NCBI GenBank assembly: GCA_023653785.1
Contig: JAMKCH010078655.1
Location: 28,689-92,688 of the forward strand
DNA length: 64,000 nt
Direction of reading: 5' to 3'
DNA from: Ophioderma brevispina
Lineage: Eukaryota; Echinodermata; Ophiuroidea; Amphilepidida; Ophiodermatidae
Position 1 is the first letter of the stretch, and every line of letters starts with the position of its first letter. The notes below the pieces were generated by a model. The model searched no databases, was not told where the DNA came from, and saw nothing but the letters and a program-made list of their open reading frames with translations. Both the position numbers and the translations under genes were made by a program. Shown here one piece after another: positions 1-11,239 of this stretch.

Positions 1-1557
1 GATTTCCATGCGGTTTTCAATTCAGTGATGGCAATTGACTAGTTGTACATAAACGTAGAGTTTTAGAGCAAAAAAATTACTATAAATTGTTTAGGGGTGG
101 TACCCCCACACTTCGACTTTCGACTATCTTCACATTTATCCATAAAATAACCTGACTATGAGAAAATTTAAAGCGGCACTGGCACATTTTCACAAAATAT
201 GAAATTTCTTCAATTTGCTCTCAAATTATAGTCTAGGCCATTAGAAGAATAGAGATACATTTTACACATAAAAATAACATACTCAAAAACTGATAGGGAC
301 ATTAATAAGAGGTTTAAGACATGCATGTAATTTGTAGGCTAATTTTTAAGTTTTCCAAAACTTTAATCAACAAATGTGTATATTACATGATTATCATAGA
401 CTCGCACTCATTGATATTAAAACCACAAAGGTCACAGACCGGTCAAACAGGGTGCATGCCATGGGAAACATACACATACGGCGTGCGTTTTCTTATGTTA
501 AACGCCATTTCCGTCGTCTGCTGAATAATGTCACCGGCGACATTAATTATGAAATCGTTCTGTTCACCCATAAGGACGGGGATTTGGTCTTAATCATTTC
601 AGGTGAGGGCATAGATGTTAATAAAAGCTTTTACACCATACAAACAAAAATATCGATTTTTAAAAATCTTGAGGGGCACTATTTTTCAAATGTGCCAGTG
701 TCTCTTTAACTGGAAGATTTTTTACGAAATCTTTTTGCATTTTAGCGCACCGGAGGAAGTTCACTAGTTCAAATGCTAGATGAGATCCTCTAAGCTTGGT
801 TCAGATGAATGGGGTGTTCTTCCAAATATGGTAATTCTGGAATGAAATGAATGGACTGTTCTTCCAAATGTGTAATTTCTAAAACCTTAATACAAAGACC
901 AGAAAAGGTCATAGGTGCACCATGGGATCTCTCTTATATTGACGAGGTCAAAGGTCTGTACCAAGGTCAAAGGTCATGTGAGGTCAAGTTGAAAAATAGG
1001 CTAAAATGTAAAATTGACTTAGATTGAAAATTTGAAGTTCAAACTTGAGCTATAGGTTGATGAGGTCAAAGGTCAAGTTGTAAGATAGGCTGGGCGGCCC
1101 AGAGCTTATATTCTTTGAATATAGCGAGCGTCCCCCTTTAGTCTTCAAGAGGGGCAGCCCCCCCCCCCCGCCCTAAGAACTACATATGAAAAGACTACTA
1201 CATGTTAATGAAAACTCCCAGCATCTCTGTAACAAATACTCTTATGCACAATCATTTTAATCGTCGTATGAACGTTTTTAATGTAAAATCCTGTAGAACG
1301 AAGTAGAAGTGGTTCAATTATATAAATTGTGCAACACGTATTAAGATTAATTATGTGAAGAATAAAGGGACGTTCTGAATAGCCATTGCCTCGTTCTCTC
1401 GCTTTCCTCCCTTCCACATCTCTCTCCTCCCCCCCCCCCCCCATTCTTTCAAAATGGGCGCCATATTGGAAAGTCCACGTCGATATCATATTTGTAGGTT
1501 TGAGTCATAATTTTAACCTATTTTGTAAATTACAATTAATATTGCGTTTTCCCTTAG
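1..1557. other. intronic or intergenic DNA, no gene recognised
   Basis: AT-rich DNA 5' of the first supported exon. It contains the AGGTCA cluster near 1 kb and C homopolymers near 1152-1161 and 1429-1442. A coding-looking patch near 430-600 is open on both strands but matches nothing I recognise. An exon for TM1-TM2 of the downstream gene was looked for and not found, so it probably lies left of the window. Confidence 0.4.
942..1095. repeat. AGGTCA direct-repeat cluster
   Basis: AGGTCA half-sites are repeated here, including two perfect AGGTCA-A-AGGTCA (DR1) sites at 964-976 and 1063-1075. The same word pattern recurs in the repeats at 34.9-37.5 kb and 49.7 kb, so this is probably a fragment of a dispersed repeat rather than a dedicated enhancer. 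Its ends cannot be set from this copy. Confidence 0.5.
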
Positions 1558-1708
1558 AATATTGCTTTTTTTGGTGATGACAATTATATCGGCGGTTGCT
1601 GTCTTTCAACTCTTTTGGTACATACTAGTCGCTTCCACCAAAGAGATTTGGAATTGTCATCCTGAACCAGACTACTCGTATCACTATAACGATTGCCACG
1701 TTCCTCGT
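1558..1708 (+). CDS. MS4A/CD20-like tetraspan membrane protein, exon with TM3 and outer loop
   Basis: Internal exon of a plasma-membrane-type protein. It follows the acceptor gttttcccttag and ends at a gtaaga donor; one base completes a split codon, then 50 codons are open and end in phase 0. The residues begin with a hydrophobic helix (ILLFLVMTIISAVAVFQLFW then YILVA), followed by a polar loop STKEIWNCHPEPDYSY with a second Cys about 14 residues after the first. The next exon (4666) also starts in phase 0 and opens with another helix, giving TM3-loop-TM4, the arrangement of MS4A-like proteins. That family has four membrane spans with both ends inside the cell and is known from many deuterostomes. 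Exons for the N-terminus, TM1 and TM2 are not visible. The family call is inference from topology and flavour; another tetraspan family is possible. Confidence 0.6.
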
Positions 1709-1966
1709 GTAAGATTCTATATTATAATATAATGTTGTACTTTGTTATTGTAAAACCATTACAAATATTTGAGACACTTACTTTGTACTCATAAGTAGTT
1801 TGTGACAAGCTGGTGATACTTTATAAATGTAATTCATGATTGCTCACCATAATTAGGCCTAGTGGTGAATTTCCCAAATTCACCATACTAATTGAGAATT
1901 TATAATGAGAATGCAACAGGATCTCGATTCCATGTTACAGATACAAAATGCAGACCGGTCACTATT

Positions 1967-2314
1967 TTAAGCCCCATCAAAACCACTATACGCAATTCCT
2001 TTTCTTCTGTTGAATTCCCAATTTTGTTTCAATTCTAATTCGTTTATAATTTCAAGTTCTTTCAACTTGATTGCATCACCAGTGTGTGTCATGTTCCTGA
2101 ACTCCTCTTTTATATCTAAATAATATTCATACCAAACATCTTCCTGGACTAAAGTTTCAATTAAAACATGTTTGACTACTTGTTTACGCGGAGCATGCTT
2201 TGCCTCAAGATTATGTTTGGTTAATTTCATCAAAGCAGGCTTTCTAAACTCGTCCATTTTCCCCAAGCTTATTTGTTCAATGAACTCTTCAAACATGTCA
2301 AAATTAAACTCCAT
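1967..2314 (-). mobile_element. gag-like fragment of a retroelement
   Basis: A 115-codon minus-strand frame encodes a charged helical protein starting MEFNFDMFEEFIEQ. A DEFRKPALMKLTKHNLE stretch follows, then a K/E/L-rich coiled-coil-like segment (IKLKELEIINELELKQ). This order (short acidic N-terminus, SAP-like helical repeat, charged coiled coil) is common in N-terminal gag-like proteins of animal Gypsy-type elements. No zinc knuckle, protease or polymerase follows, and no LTR was seen, so it is at most a fragment inside the first intron of the MS4A-like gene. A host exon is less likely because no clear splice sites bound it. Confidence 0.4.
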
Positions 2315-2402
2315 TTTGATTATTTATGGAGCTCACTCTACAAATACAATGTACAGGGTGTCCACAAAAATGGTGCAATGGTACGTAATAAATTAAATGA
2401 TA

Positions 2403-4043
2403 CATTATGGAATGCCAGAGCGGACATAAATACGAGTTTGCACGCTCTACAGGTCAAACTCCACGTTCTATTGGTCGAACTCCACGCTCTATATGTCAAA
2501 CTTCACGCTCTATCGGTCAAACTTCACGTCACGTCGATGTAAAAATCTGACGACGATCTATACTTCACGCTCTATAGGTCAAACTTCACGTCACTTGTAT
2601 CCAATATTGTCGGTTAGTTGGCTACTATGTAATATCATGACCATGTGACCGTTAATAGTTACCCTGATGTATCAATTTTTAAATTTTTTTCCATGCCAAT
2701 TTGAGTACACCATCATCTCATGGTTTCTTTCTTTTTTGGTGTACTAATAGATACTCATGAGAAACAATATTCCTGAAAATTTGAGCTCTGTACCTCTTTA
2801 TGCGGGAAATTCAAGATTTTGACAGCTAGTTTTAAAAGCTAGTGCAACCCCTGGCTAGGATCACGAAATACACCTTTAAGACCCTACTTTCAGAGACAAA
2901 TTCAGTTCCCAAGCCCCCAAGTTCGTAAATCGGGGCTGCATATCCCACCTAAAAAACGTTAACTGCCCGCCCCTGGGCAAACACTTACATGTCATCTTGT
3001 TCTGCGAGTACATGCACATGAAAATATGTGCGTCATGCTTATGTTATATCAGTGTTACATTTCCCCATTGTTCACATAGCCAGTGTGATCAGACCTACGC
3101 TAGCGATTGTCACTAACCTACAAATAGAGGGCTCCCTTCAAATTTAAAACGTATGCAAATTATGAAAAACCCCAGCATTTAAAACCCCAGAACCCCTACC
3201 CTTCACAAACCTTGATACATAATCTATCACATATTGGTGACTAAAGTTCATGAAACCTAAGCACTTTTTTTGTAAAATGGCCCTTCGTGGAGAAAAATCA
3301 AGCCCTTGTCATGAATAGGGCTAGGGCATGCACATTGTACAGTGCCGTGCACATTTTCAGTGTAATTTCACTGAAATTCATGACTTGTTTTTTGTCCATA
3401 CAAAATCCTAATTGTTATCCTAGGATAGACACGTGTTCTGTTCAATTGAATGAAGATTATTTTTTTGCATGTGTGACCAACCCTATCTAGTCTAGGCCCT
3501 AGTTAGAGCCTAGCCATAGGTCCTAGGGCTATGTTATATACATTAATACTTTGCATATATCTCATATTTATGATTTACACACAGCAGAAAAAAATACCTA
3601 AATACACTCTGTAACTCTCTCTCGAGCCAGTGCTCTAACTAAATCCAAGAGAGAAGAGGCAGATTCGTAAACATTGCTGCTCTCCGTCTTGCCGCCACTT
3701 TAAATGGTATTTCTTATATACAGCTAGTCGCCAAACATTGCAAAATAGATCGGCGTCATATTTTGTACATCGACGTGATGTGAAGTTTGTCGTCAGATTT
3801 GTACATCGACGTGACGTGAAGTTTGACCTATAGAGCGTGAAGTTTGACCGATAGAGCGTGAAGTATAGATCGTCGTCAGATTTGTACATCGACGTGATGT
3901 GAAGTTTGTCCAATAAAACGTGAAGTTTGACCAATAGAACGTGAAGTTTGACATATAGAACGTGAAGTTGACCAATAGAGCGTGAAGTTCGACCTATAGA
4001 GCGTGCAAACTCGTATTTATGTCCGCTCTGGCATTCCATAATG
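2403..4043. mobile_element. fold-back-like DNA element with 21-bp repeats in its arms
   Basis: Both ends carry the same inverted sequence (CATTATGGAATGCCAGAGCG inward, then GGACATAAATACGAG). Each arm continues as a tandem array of a ~21-bp unit of the type CACGCTCTATAGGTCAAACTT, broken by blocks containing ATCTGACGACGATCTATACT. The left arm covers about 2403-2602 and the right about 3730-4043; the ~1.1 kb between them has no recognisable transposase. Long terminal inverted repeats made of short tandem repeats are the hallmark of fold-back elements. No convincing target duplication flanks it. The element lies in the intron between the MS4A-like exons. Confidence 0.75.
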
Positions 4044-4665
4044 AGTGCTTAGTAAAACACGGGATAGGAATTTTGAGGTATTCCTTCAATAGATCCATTT
4101 CTTTTCCTTTGGAAAATGGAAAGAAGATGTACTCTGAAGTCAAATGTATTCATGTTGCGTTATGCATTTCAAATGATTAAAGGCAGAAATCGGACCAGGT
4201 TGATTTTTCCCTCGCATATTTGATGAAGCATATCTTTAGTTCTACGCATCGGAATGGAATAAAATAAACGGCAAATGAAAGCTGATTTTATTGGCTTTAA
4301 AGGAGTATCAAACAAATACCAATGCATATTTTTCGTTTCAATAAATTGCCATTGTCTTAAGTGTTAACATTTTGGGTTGCCCCCCCCCCCCCTTCATCAC
4401 GTTGGGATCACCCTGTATCTTTCCTATACCCCGGTGGATGTTTGTTTTTGCATGAAAAGGAGCATAAAATGTCAAATGACAATTACATAATTTTACACCA
4501 AAAGGGATGTTAGCAAGGCGGAAAAAACCGAAAGAGGGTACCAACACCCTCCATTCAGTAGACGAGGGTTAATTGTTTTGTGGGAGACATTTTCTTTTAA
4601 ATGCATTGATATCCAATTATAATGATACGCCAGAAAAAATGTTTTGGAATCTTTTTGACTTTCAG

Positions 4666-4818
4666 GGGGTACGTATCGTAGTTGATGTTGCTATTGTCGT
4701 TTGTGCACTGGCATTATTAGTACTGTGTATAATCGCCACTATCATGACATGTTATGGTACTTTCACTTACTGCTTCAACTGTTGCCGCAATTGCTGTAAT
4801 GATAACCCCACTCAAATG
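4666..4818 (+). CDS. MS4A/CD20-like tetraspan membrane protein, TM4 exon
   Basis: Second supported exon. It follows the acceptor ctttttgactttcag and ends CAAATG before a gtaagt donor. It is 153 bp, phase 0 at both ends, 51 codons. Residues run GVR, then a long hydrophobic helix (VVDVAIVVCALALLVLCII), then a Cys- and aromatic-rich inner stretch (TCYGTFTYCFNCCRNCCN) and a polar end. A last helix leading into a juxtamembrane CC cluster is typical of MS4A-like TM4, where such cysteines are candidates for palmitoylation. Spacing, phase and strand fit the exon at 1558-1708 on one side and 5469-5529 on the other. Confidence that this is a real exon is high; the family assignment is moderate. Confidence 0.7.
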
Positions 4819-4904
4819 GTAAGTTTATTAACACGATGTAAAGACATATTCTGCGCAGTTTTAGGTATTTCAATTAGTAAATGTCGACATTCTTCTACAT
4901 AAGA

Positions 4905-5226
4905 GGGCACATGTGGTCCAGTTGATAAAGCGCCTGACCCACATGCCCGACCACATGCCAAAGGTTGCGAGTTCGATCCCCGCTGTGACCAATGTGTTTC
5001 GCTCTTGAGTAAGGCGCTTTACCTCAATTATTCCTCTCTACCCAGGTGTATAAATGGGTTGGGAAGATAACAGACTCGCTGTAGAAGAGATGTAGCGATC
5101 CCCGCCACTGCAGCAAAATTATTTGGTGGAGTCTGGCCCAATCGCTTCGAAAGAGAGATGGGCACTCCGTTTCTGTATACACAGGTTTGTCCCCTTTACC
5201 TTCTTCCACACAAGGAAAAGTGACCA
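4905..5226 (+). repeat. tRNA-derived SINE
   Basis: The head carries a pol III A box (TGGTCCAGTTG, 4916-4926) and a B box (AGTTCGATCCC, 4970-4980) at tRNA-like spacing. The body begins TGTGTTTCGCTCTTGAGTAA and includes CCCAGGTGTATAAATGGG. The head lacks a clean cloverleaf, so it is a SINE and not a functional tRNA gene. It sits in the intron between the second and third MS4A-like exons. The family name is not certain from memory. Confidence 0.75.
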
Positions 5227-5468
5227 ATAAGAATCACATTGCTATATTACTGATATTTTGAAACGTACAGTGTGAGTAAAAAACCAAAACTCAAATTCAT
5301 AGGAAGATACTTAGGGGTTTAAGAACTTGTAGAGAAACTGTTATGTAACGTAATTAAATTATGGGAATAAATGATTGAAATTTATAGTGGGCGTTCAAAA
5401 GATATGCATAGCCTGATTGTGTATAATCTATACACTAATTTTATTTCAACGATATTCATAAATTTTAG

Positions 5469-5529
5469 GTGCAGTATTCTCCGAACACAGGAATACTAAT
5501 GGCACCAGTTAACGGCCAAACTATGCAGG
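5469..5529 (+). CDS. MS4A/CD20-like tetraspan membrane protein, cytoplasmic tail exon
   Basis: A 61-bp exon between the acceptor aaattttag and a gtaagt donor. It enters in phase 0, matching the previous exon, and leaves in phase 1. The 20 complete codons read VQYSPNTGILMAPVNGQTMQ, a Pro/Gln/Asn-rich, low-complexity tail of the kind that follows TM4 in invertebrate MS4A-like proteins. A second possible acceptor (gtgcag) six bases in would drop only VQ and keep the frame. An RTE-type retrotransposon remnant starts about 40 bp downstream. The next exon must start with two bases completing a G-codon and was not identified. Confidence 0.55.
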
Positions 5530-5559
5530 GTAAGTTAAATTGATAGTTTTCGCACTTGT

Positions 5560-6180
5560 ATTCGCTACAGAAATAAAAGTAACTCGAAACTTTCCGACGG
5601 TGTCTTCCTTTCCAGAATTATCAATTCCACAGTATCCATTAATGTCCCCTCCAATCCACGGCTTCTCACTGACTGGTATCTCTCTCGTTCACATTCAATT
5701 CCTCCCAGAACTTGGTCTTTTCATCCTCATCTCAGCCTTTCAGCAGAGAACAGACACTCATGATGTTGACAAATTCTCCATTGAGGTCCAACTTCATCCA
5801 TATAAAAATCCTATCTGTTTTTCTCTTCACAGCCAGCACACATTTCTTCAGCTCCTCATTTAAGATGACCACTACTCCGTTTCGTCTCCCACCTACACCT
5901 ATGCAAAACAACTTGAATCCATCTCCTAACTTCTTTACCCTTTTGCCCTTCCACTTACTATTTCTTGGACACACATGATCTTAATTTTCCCCCTCTCCAT
6001 GAAATCCACGAGTGACCAACGTGATGATATACTATGCAGCCGGTCATGCTCCACACATTTAATGTACACAGTCTGAAGGTTGTCTTCTTTCTCTTCACTC
6101 GCCTCCTCCCTCTTTGAGCTATCTCTTTAACCGTATCTGCTATTGGTACGGTAGCCGTCGGCCATTTCTTGCAAGTGTAC
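5560..6180 (-). mobile_element. RTE/BovB-type non-LTR retrotransposon, endonuclease remnant
   Basis: Read on the minus strand, this is the N-terminal part of an apurinic-like endonuclease of the kind also found in craniofacial development protein 2. A TLNVWSMTG-like start leads into LVDFMERGKIKIMCVQE, then SKWKGKRVKKLGDGFKLF, a GGRRNGVVVILNEELKK block, DRIFIWMKLDLNGEFVNI and a frameshifted DEDEKTKFWEELN. Several frame changes and stops make it dead. The reverse transcriptase is absent. It lies beside the MS4A-like tail exon, so apparent plus-strand reading beyond 5570 is shadow. Confidence 0.8.
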
Positions 6181-6199
6181 GGCGCGGCGGTGTCCTTTC

Positions 6200-7780
6200 G
6201 CTTCTCTTCGGAGAATCAAGATCTTGACTCCTATCTGCCATCTATACATAAATTTGAAGCAAAGGTTTTACACCTGATCCCCTTCCAGTCGTAACCCTCC
6301 CTAATTTATCCGGGATTACCGGTGTCATATAATACAGTGTCCGTGTGAGTGAGTGTCCTACCCCCGGGTCCTACCACCCATCTGTCTATTGTGTTCTCCA
6401 TTGAGTGCTGTGCGCATCGTTTTAGCACTGTACCCAAATGGCCTCGTCTACAAGATCACGGTTTATTCCGTACATGTTGCTATGGTAGCTAGGACACTCT
6501 CTCATGGGGGACATTCAGTTTCTTTACACCGGCACCAGACACTGCTTGCTTCAATGCCCGATGGCTAGGACACTGCTGGCTACAGTAGGGTGAATTAACC
6601 CTGGCTGTCCCAATTCGTCATGGATCCCTGGGCATCATATTGGAAAGCAGTGTTTGAACCCAGGCTAAATCAGACAAAAATAAACAAAATAAAAAAGTGT
6701 CTGATGGCTGTGTCGTATCTCGACTTAAAATAATAAATGGCAATTTATTTGCGCGCGCGCCCGTGTGTGTGTGTGTGTGTGTGTGGGTGTGTGTGTGTGT
6801 GTGTGACAGTGTGCGTGCCTGTGCGTGTGTGATTCTTATATTATGCTTAAAGTACAATAGATAATGACTTGCAGCAATTTCGCAGACAGAGAAAATAACG
6901 ATATGTTTAGAATAAAAATGAAAGAAAAAACACGTACGCAAAACACTGTACAGAAACTTGAAGCAGCGTGCAGTAATGGGCTTCGACCCTCGATCTTCCC
7001 TGGGATGCATGCAGGCACTATGATAACCACTAAAACCAACAGAGGGATCATATTGGTTATGAACATATTATGTTATTAATGTTGTCAGCAAGTCACCCCA
7101 AAGATTTGCATGAAATCACTGACCCACCGTATCTTTTTGCACGATTCGGCAAACCGCGATTTGATGGAGAGTGAATAGTCTAAAGGCGTAACGCGCTGAA
7201 AGTCGTACATCTTTATTCGCCAGTCACATTATTTCCACTTAGCCTATATTGTTTTTGTATTTCATCGCGTTTCAACCACCACTGGCGAAACAAACATGTT
7301 ATCACACTACGACGCACAAACATCGTGAAATAACGCCCACATGACGGACAGCAAGGTTGATAAAGTACGCGATGACAGGGGGCACAGAATTCGGCTCCAT
7401 CCCGCTACGTTGGAGTACAGGCAAAAAACTCTTAGGCTGGGACCCACTGGTTAAAAAAAGTCGCTTAGAAAAGGTAGCCCTGGTAGAAAGATATACAATG
7501 TGGCCTCAGGATGTACGTACATATCTTTGGATACCCCAAAAGTGCTGTTGTAAAATTATCTTTTCTTGTCTGGTGATGTCGGTGTGGTGCTATAACGTGA
7601 AGCGTATAAAACGGCTAAATGAAAAAAGTAGACTAAGAAAACCGGTATTAGGGGTAGGGGTACATATGACGATAATCGGAGTTATATGTATGTCATAAAC
7701 GATTAAGACGTTGCCATATAAGAATTAATGATGATTAGAGTCTATCTTGGCGGGAAAGAAATGCAAAATAAACATTTAAA
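6200..7780. other. no gene recognised; GT microsatellite inside
   Basis: Unassigned DNA. A GT-rich microsatellite occupies about 6751-6832, with an adjoining GC alternation. A plus-strand patch near 7340-7450 looks codon-like in more than one frame but has no recognisable domain and weak splice signals. Confidence 0.4.
6751..6832. repeat. GT/GC dinucleotide microsatellite
   Basis: A GCGCGCGC start passes into a long GT run interrupted by GGGT and later by CAGT and CC. This alternating purine-pyrimidine tract could form Z-DNA and is expected to vary in length. Confidence 0.9.
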
Positions 7781-8720
7781 AAACCAAAAAATAGGGCGGA
7801 AGAAATTATAACAAATATCGGAAATGATCTCTACAAAATATGGATGATTATTCTTCACAAAACTTTGAATATTCAAGATTTATTTGCTTTACGTTATGGT
7901 GGACTGGGTTTTTCTATTAATATTGATCTGTAAATGTTTTGTTATTTATCCATAAGCAATATATGTTTTAATAGACTAGTTTACATTGTTTACACACGGT
8001 GGGGGGGGGGGTCTATATTGAAATCCTAATTAAGATATAACGCATTTAAGATGTTCATATTTTACTTTACTTGCTTGTAACAAAAAGTTGTGATACAAAC
8101 GTTTTGTCTATGCTGGATTACTTCAGATTGTAATGATTCTAATAACTTTGAGATGTGGTGGCAGGGGGATGGGTGTATGGAGAATTTAACCACGGTTCAA
8201 GAATTGGCCCTAATCCACCACCCCAACAGGAATAGCAACATACGCGAAATAGCTAAATTATGGAAAATATCGAAATGATCCTCTACACAATAGGGTGCTT
8301 ATTCTTCCCAGAATTTTGAATTATTCGAGATTTATCGCTTTACGTCCGGGGCGAAGGATTTTTTGTTATTGGGTCTTGTAATGTGTTGTCTATTACCCAT
8401 TTTAAATGTACACACCCGGTGGAGGGGGTTTAATTGAATTCCTAATTAATATTATAACGGCATTAAGATTTTTATATTGTTTCCTTTTAATTGCTGCAAC
8501 AAACGTTTTGTCTATGCCAGATTACTTCAGATTGAAATGATTCGTAATAATTTGAGATGCGTGGAGCGGGATGGGGATATGCGAGAAAAATAACCACGGT
8601 TCAAGGAATTTAAAATTTATTGTCCCTTCCTCTCCTTTCCACCCCACCCACCAACCCCCCCCCCCCCCAGAAGCAGAAGAAATAGCAACATACGCGAGAT
8701 AGCTAGCTTGCAAAAATATA
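7780..8720. repeat. ~450-bp tandem repeat, a little over two copies
   Basis: Landmarks recur in the same order: TATCGGAAATGATCTCTACA near 7820 and its variant near 8265; a cacacggtggggg block near 7995 and 8405; TTTTGTCTATGC near 8103 and 8508; AACCACGGTTCAAG near 8190 and 8594; and TAGCAACATACGCGA near 8232 and 8682. Copies differ by many substitutions and by single-base indels. No reading frame is conserved between copies. Confidence 0.75.
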
Positions 8721-9164
8721 AATCGCATGTAATTGCGGCACAACGATCCAAATTTCTAAGTTAATTGTATAGCAAATCTGCATATTTATTTGTTTTTTAA
8801 ACACTCACACATTAGAGTTTCATGCCATACAACCTGTAGTTTTAGTAACAAGTCGCAACAGGAAGAAAGGATAGTCGTATAATGAGTAACAATGGTGATA
8901 GTTAGCCGTATTATAAGAAATGATGTAACCTTGCGTATAGAACATGCTTAGTTGCCACAGCAATGGTTCAAACCCAAACCACGGGGCACATGTTCAACGT
9001 GTGATATTTCTGTAGTGTAGTGAATTTGAGGGTTGGCTGTAATTTATCAGACTTTCGAAAAATCTTGTCCTACATTTTCTCTCTCTTATAAGACCCACAT
9101 CGAGACGACGAAGAGTAAAGTATGTTCACAAAATATAACATCTTGAGTTACAAAACTACATGGC

Positions 9165-11150
9165 ACACGAGGGGTGATCGCCCCCAAATACAGTAAGTCG
9201 ACGATACTCTGCACGATTTAGGGAAGGAAAATTTTGCTATGTTTAGGAAACATAGCAAAGAATGCATAGAAATTGAAATCGGCTGGATTTTCTAAATATC
9301 AGCACATAATCACAAAGAATACATAACAAAAATCAGACCTATATTCTCTAAACTAGCACGAAAAAAACACAGCATAAAAAATGCATAAGAAATAAAAATC
9401 AGACCTATATTTTCTAACATAGCGACCTTAACACAGCAAAAGAAATACATAAGAAATAAAAATCGAGCGTATTTGTCTAAAACTAGCCCCTCACCCAAGC
9501 AAAGAAATACTAAAATCAGGGTTATTTTCTAACCATCGCACCTACACAAAGCAAAGAAATACAGAGAAATAATTATATCATGCTATATTTTATAAACGGT
9601 CACCTTAAAACAGCAATAAAAATAAATAAAAATCGGGGGCTGTATTTTCTAAGACATAGCACCTAAACGAAGCAAAAACAAATACATAGAAATAAAAAAA
9701 AAAAATAGAGCTAAAAGATATAAAAATAAGGCTATATTTTCTAAACATGCACCTAACATCAGCAAAAAATGAGCTATATTTTGTAAACATAGCAAACCTA
9801 AACACAGCAAAGAAAACATAAGATAGAAAAATAAGGGCTATAATTTCTAAACATAGCACCTAAACAGCAAGCAAAGAAAGAGCTAGATTTTTAATAAACA
9901 TAGCACTAAACCAAGCAAAGAAATACATAAAGATATAAAAATAAGGTCTATATTTCTAAACATAGCACCTAAACAACGCAAAGAAACACTAAAAATAAAA
10001 TCAAGAGCTTAATTTTCTAACATAGCAGCTACACAGCAAAAATTAAGAAATAAAAATCAGTGCTTTATTTTCTACTAGCACCTAAACACAGTCAAGAAAT
10101 ACGTAAGCAATAAAAGTCCGGGATATATTTGATAAACATAGCACCTTACACAGCAACGAAATAACTAAAAATCGGGGGCTGTATTTTCTAAACATAGCAA
10201 CTAAACAAGCAAACAAATCCATAAGAAATACAAAATCAGAGCTATATTTTCGAAACATAGCACCTAAACAGCAACGAATTACAAAGAAATAAAAATCAGA
10301 CCTATATTTTCTGTTAAGAAAATACAGCCCCTGGATTTTTATTTTCTAAGTTATTTCTTGCTGTTTTTATCTGCTATGTTTAGAGAATACCCGTCTGATT
10401 TTTTATTTCTTATGTATTTCTTTTATAGGTGCTATTTTAAGAAATAGCCCAGATTTTTTTATTTCTTATGTTTCTTTGCTGTGTTTAGCTGCTATGTTTA
10501 GAAAACTAAGCTCTGATTTTTTTTAAATTTCGTTATGATTTCTTTGCTGTGTTTAGGTGCTATGTAGAATATATACCCTTATTTTTATATCTTATTAGCA
10601 TTTGTTTGCCGTGTTTAGGTGCTACGTTAGCACCTACACTACAGTAAAGAACACATAAGATATAAAATAGGGCTATATTCTAAAGCATGCACCACACCAG
10701 CAAGAAACATAAGAAAGAAATCGAGCTTATTTTCTAAACATAGCACATAAACACCAGCAAAGAAATAAGAAATAAAAATCAGCAGAGCTTATTTTCTAAA
10801 CTAGCACCTAAACACGGCAAAGATATACATAAAAAACCGGGGCTATATTTTCTAACCATAGCACCTACCACAAAGCAGAAATACATAAGACTCAAAAAAC
10901 AGAGCTATATTTTCCAAACACATCAGCTAAGCACCAAAGAAATACATAATTAAAAATCATCAGGGCTTTATTTTCTTAACCAGCACCTAAACACAGCAAA
11001 GAAACACATAAACATAAAAATCATGGCTATTTCAACAGAGGGCAAGCATTTGCTATGGTTTTGCTTAAACACCAGCAATATCTTGCTATGTTTGCTGAAC
11101 ATGAGCAATATTGTCTGTCCCTAAATCGTGCATCACTGAGATCGACGGCA
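9165..11150. mobile_element. fold-back-like element carrying a ~63-bp minisatellite
   Basis: Outer ends are inverted copies of each other: CGACGATACTCTGCACGATT at the left, then TAGGGA and TTTGCTATGTTT. The right end reads the same on the minus strand around 11080-11150. Between them lies a minisatellite of about 63 bp per unit (GCAAAGAAATACATAAGAAA, TAAAAATCAGAGCTATATTT, TCTAAACATAGCACCTAAAC joined in series), roughly 28 units. Units from about 10315 to 10629 run in the opposite direction. No transposase frame was seen. The architecture matches fold-back elements, though a satellite later captured by a transposon is possible. Confidence 0.7.
10315..10629 (-). repeat. inverted block of the 63-bp minisatellite
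   Basis: About five units run in reverse (TTTCTTTGCTGTGTTTAGGT and GCTATGTTTAGA instead of the flanking TCTAAACATAGC). Both junctions are abrupt, at CTATATTTTCTG/TTAAGAAAATA and GGTGCTACGTT/AGCACC, so the right junction is itself a short palindrome. Confidence 0.8.
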
Positions 11151-11239
11151 CTTGTGCCCTGTCTACTCAATGCAATATGCTGGCCCGATATGGGAAAGAT
11201 CAAGCCATGCCACGAAGCTGATCAGTGTTAAATGCCTCC

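Noticed and set aside
374..709. Coding-looking patch near 430-600, open on both strands, with a gtgagg donor-like end
   Set aside because: No recognisable domain, no convincing acceptor, and it does not supply the expected TM1-TM2 of the downstream gene.
4905..4990. Functional tRNA gene
   Set aside because: Box A and box B are present, but the stems do not form a proper cloverleaf and a SINE body follows.
5590..5863. Apparent continuation of the MS4A-like tail through a ttccag acceptor into a Pro-rich frame
   Set aside because: The minus strand here reads as RTE-type endonuclease across frames, so the plus frame is its shadow.
7340..7698. Possible small gene or last exon (frames starting near 7338 and 7357)
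   Set aside because: Two competing frames, poor splice signals and no domain.
9240..11030. CRISPR-like array
   Set aside because: Units are contiguous degenerate repeats with no unique spacers, in eukaryotic DNA.
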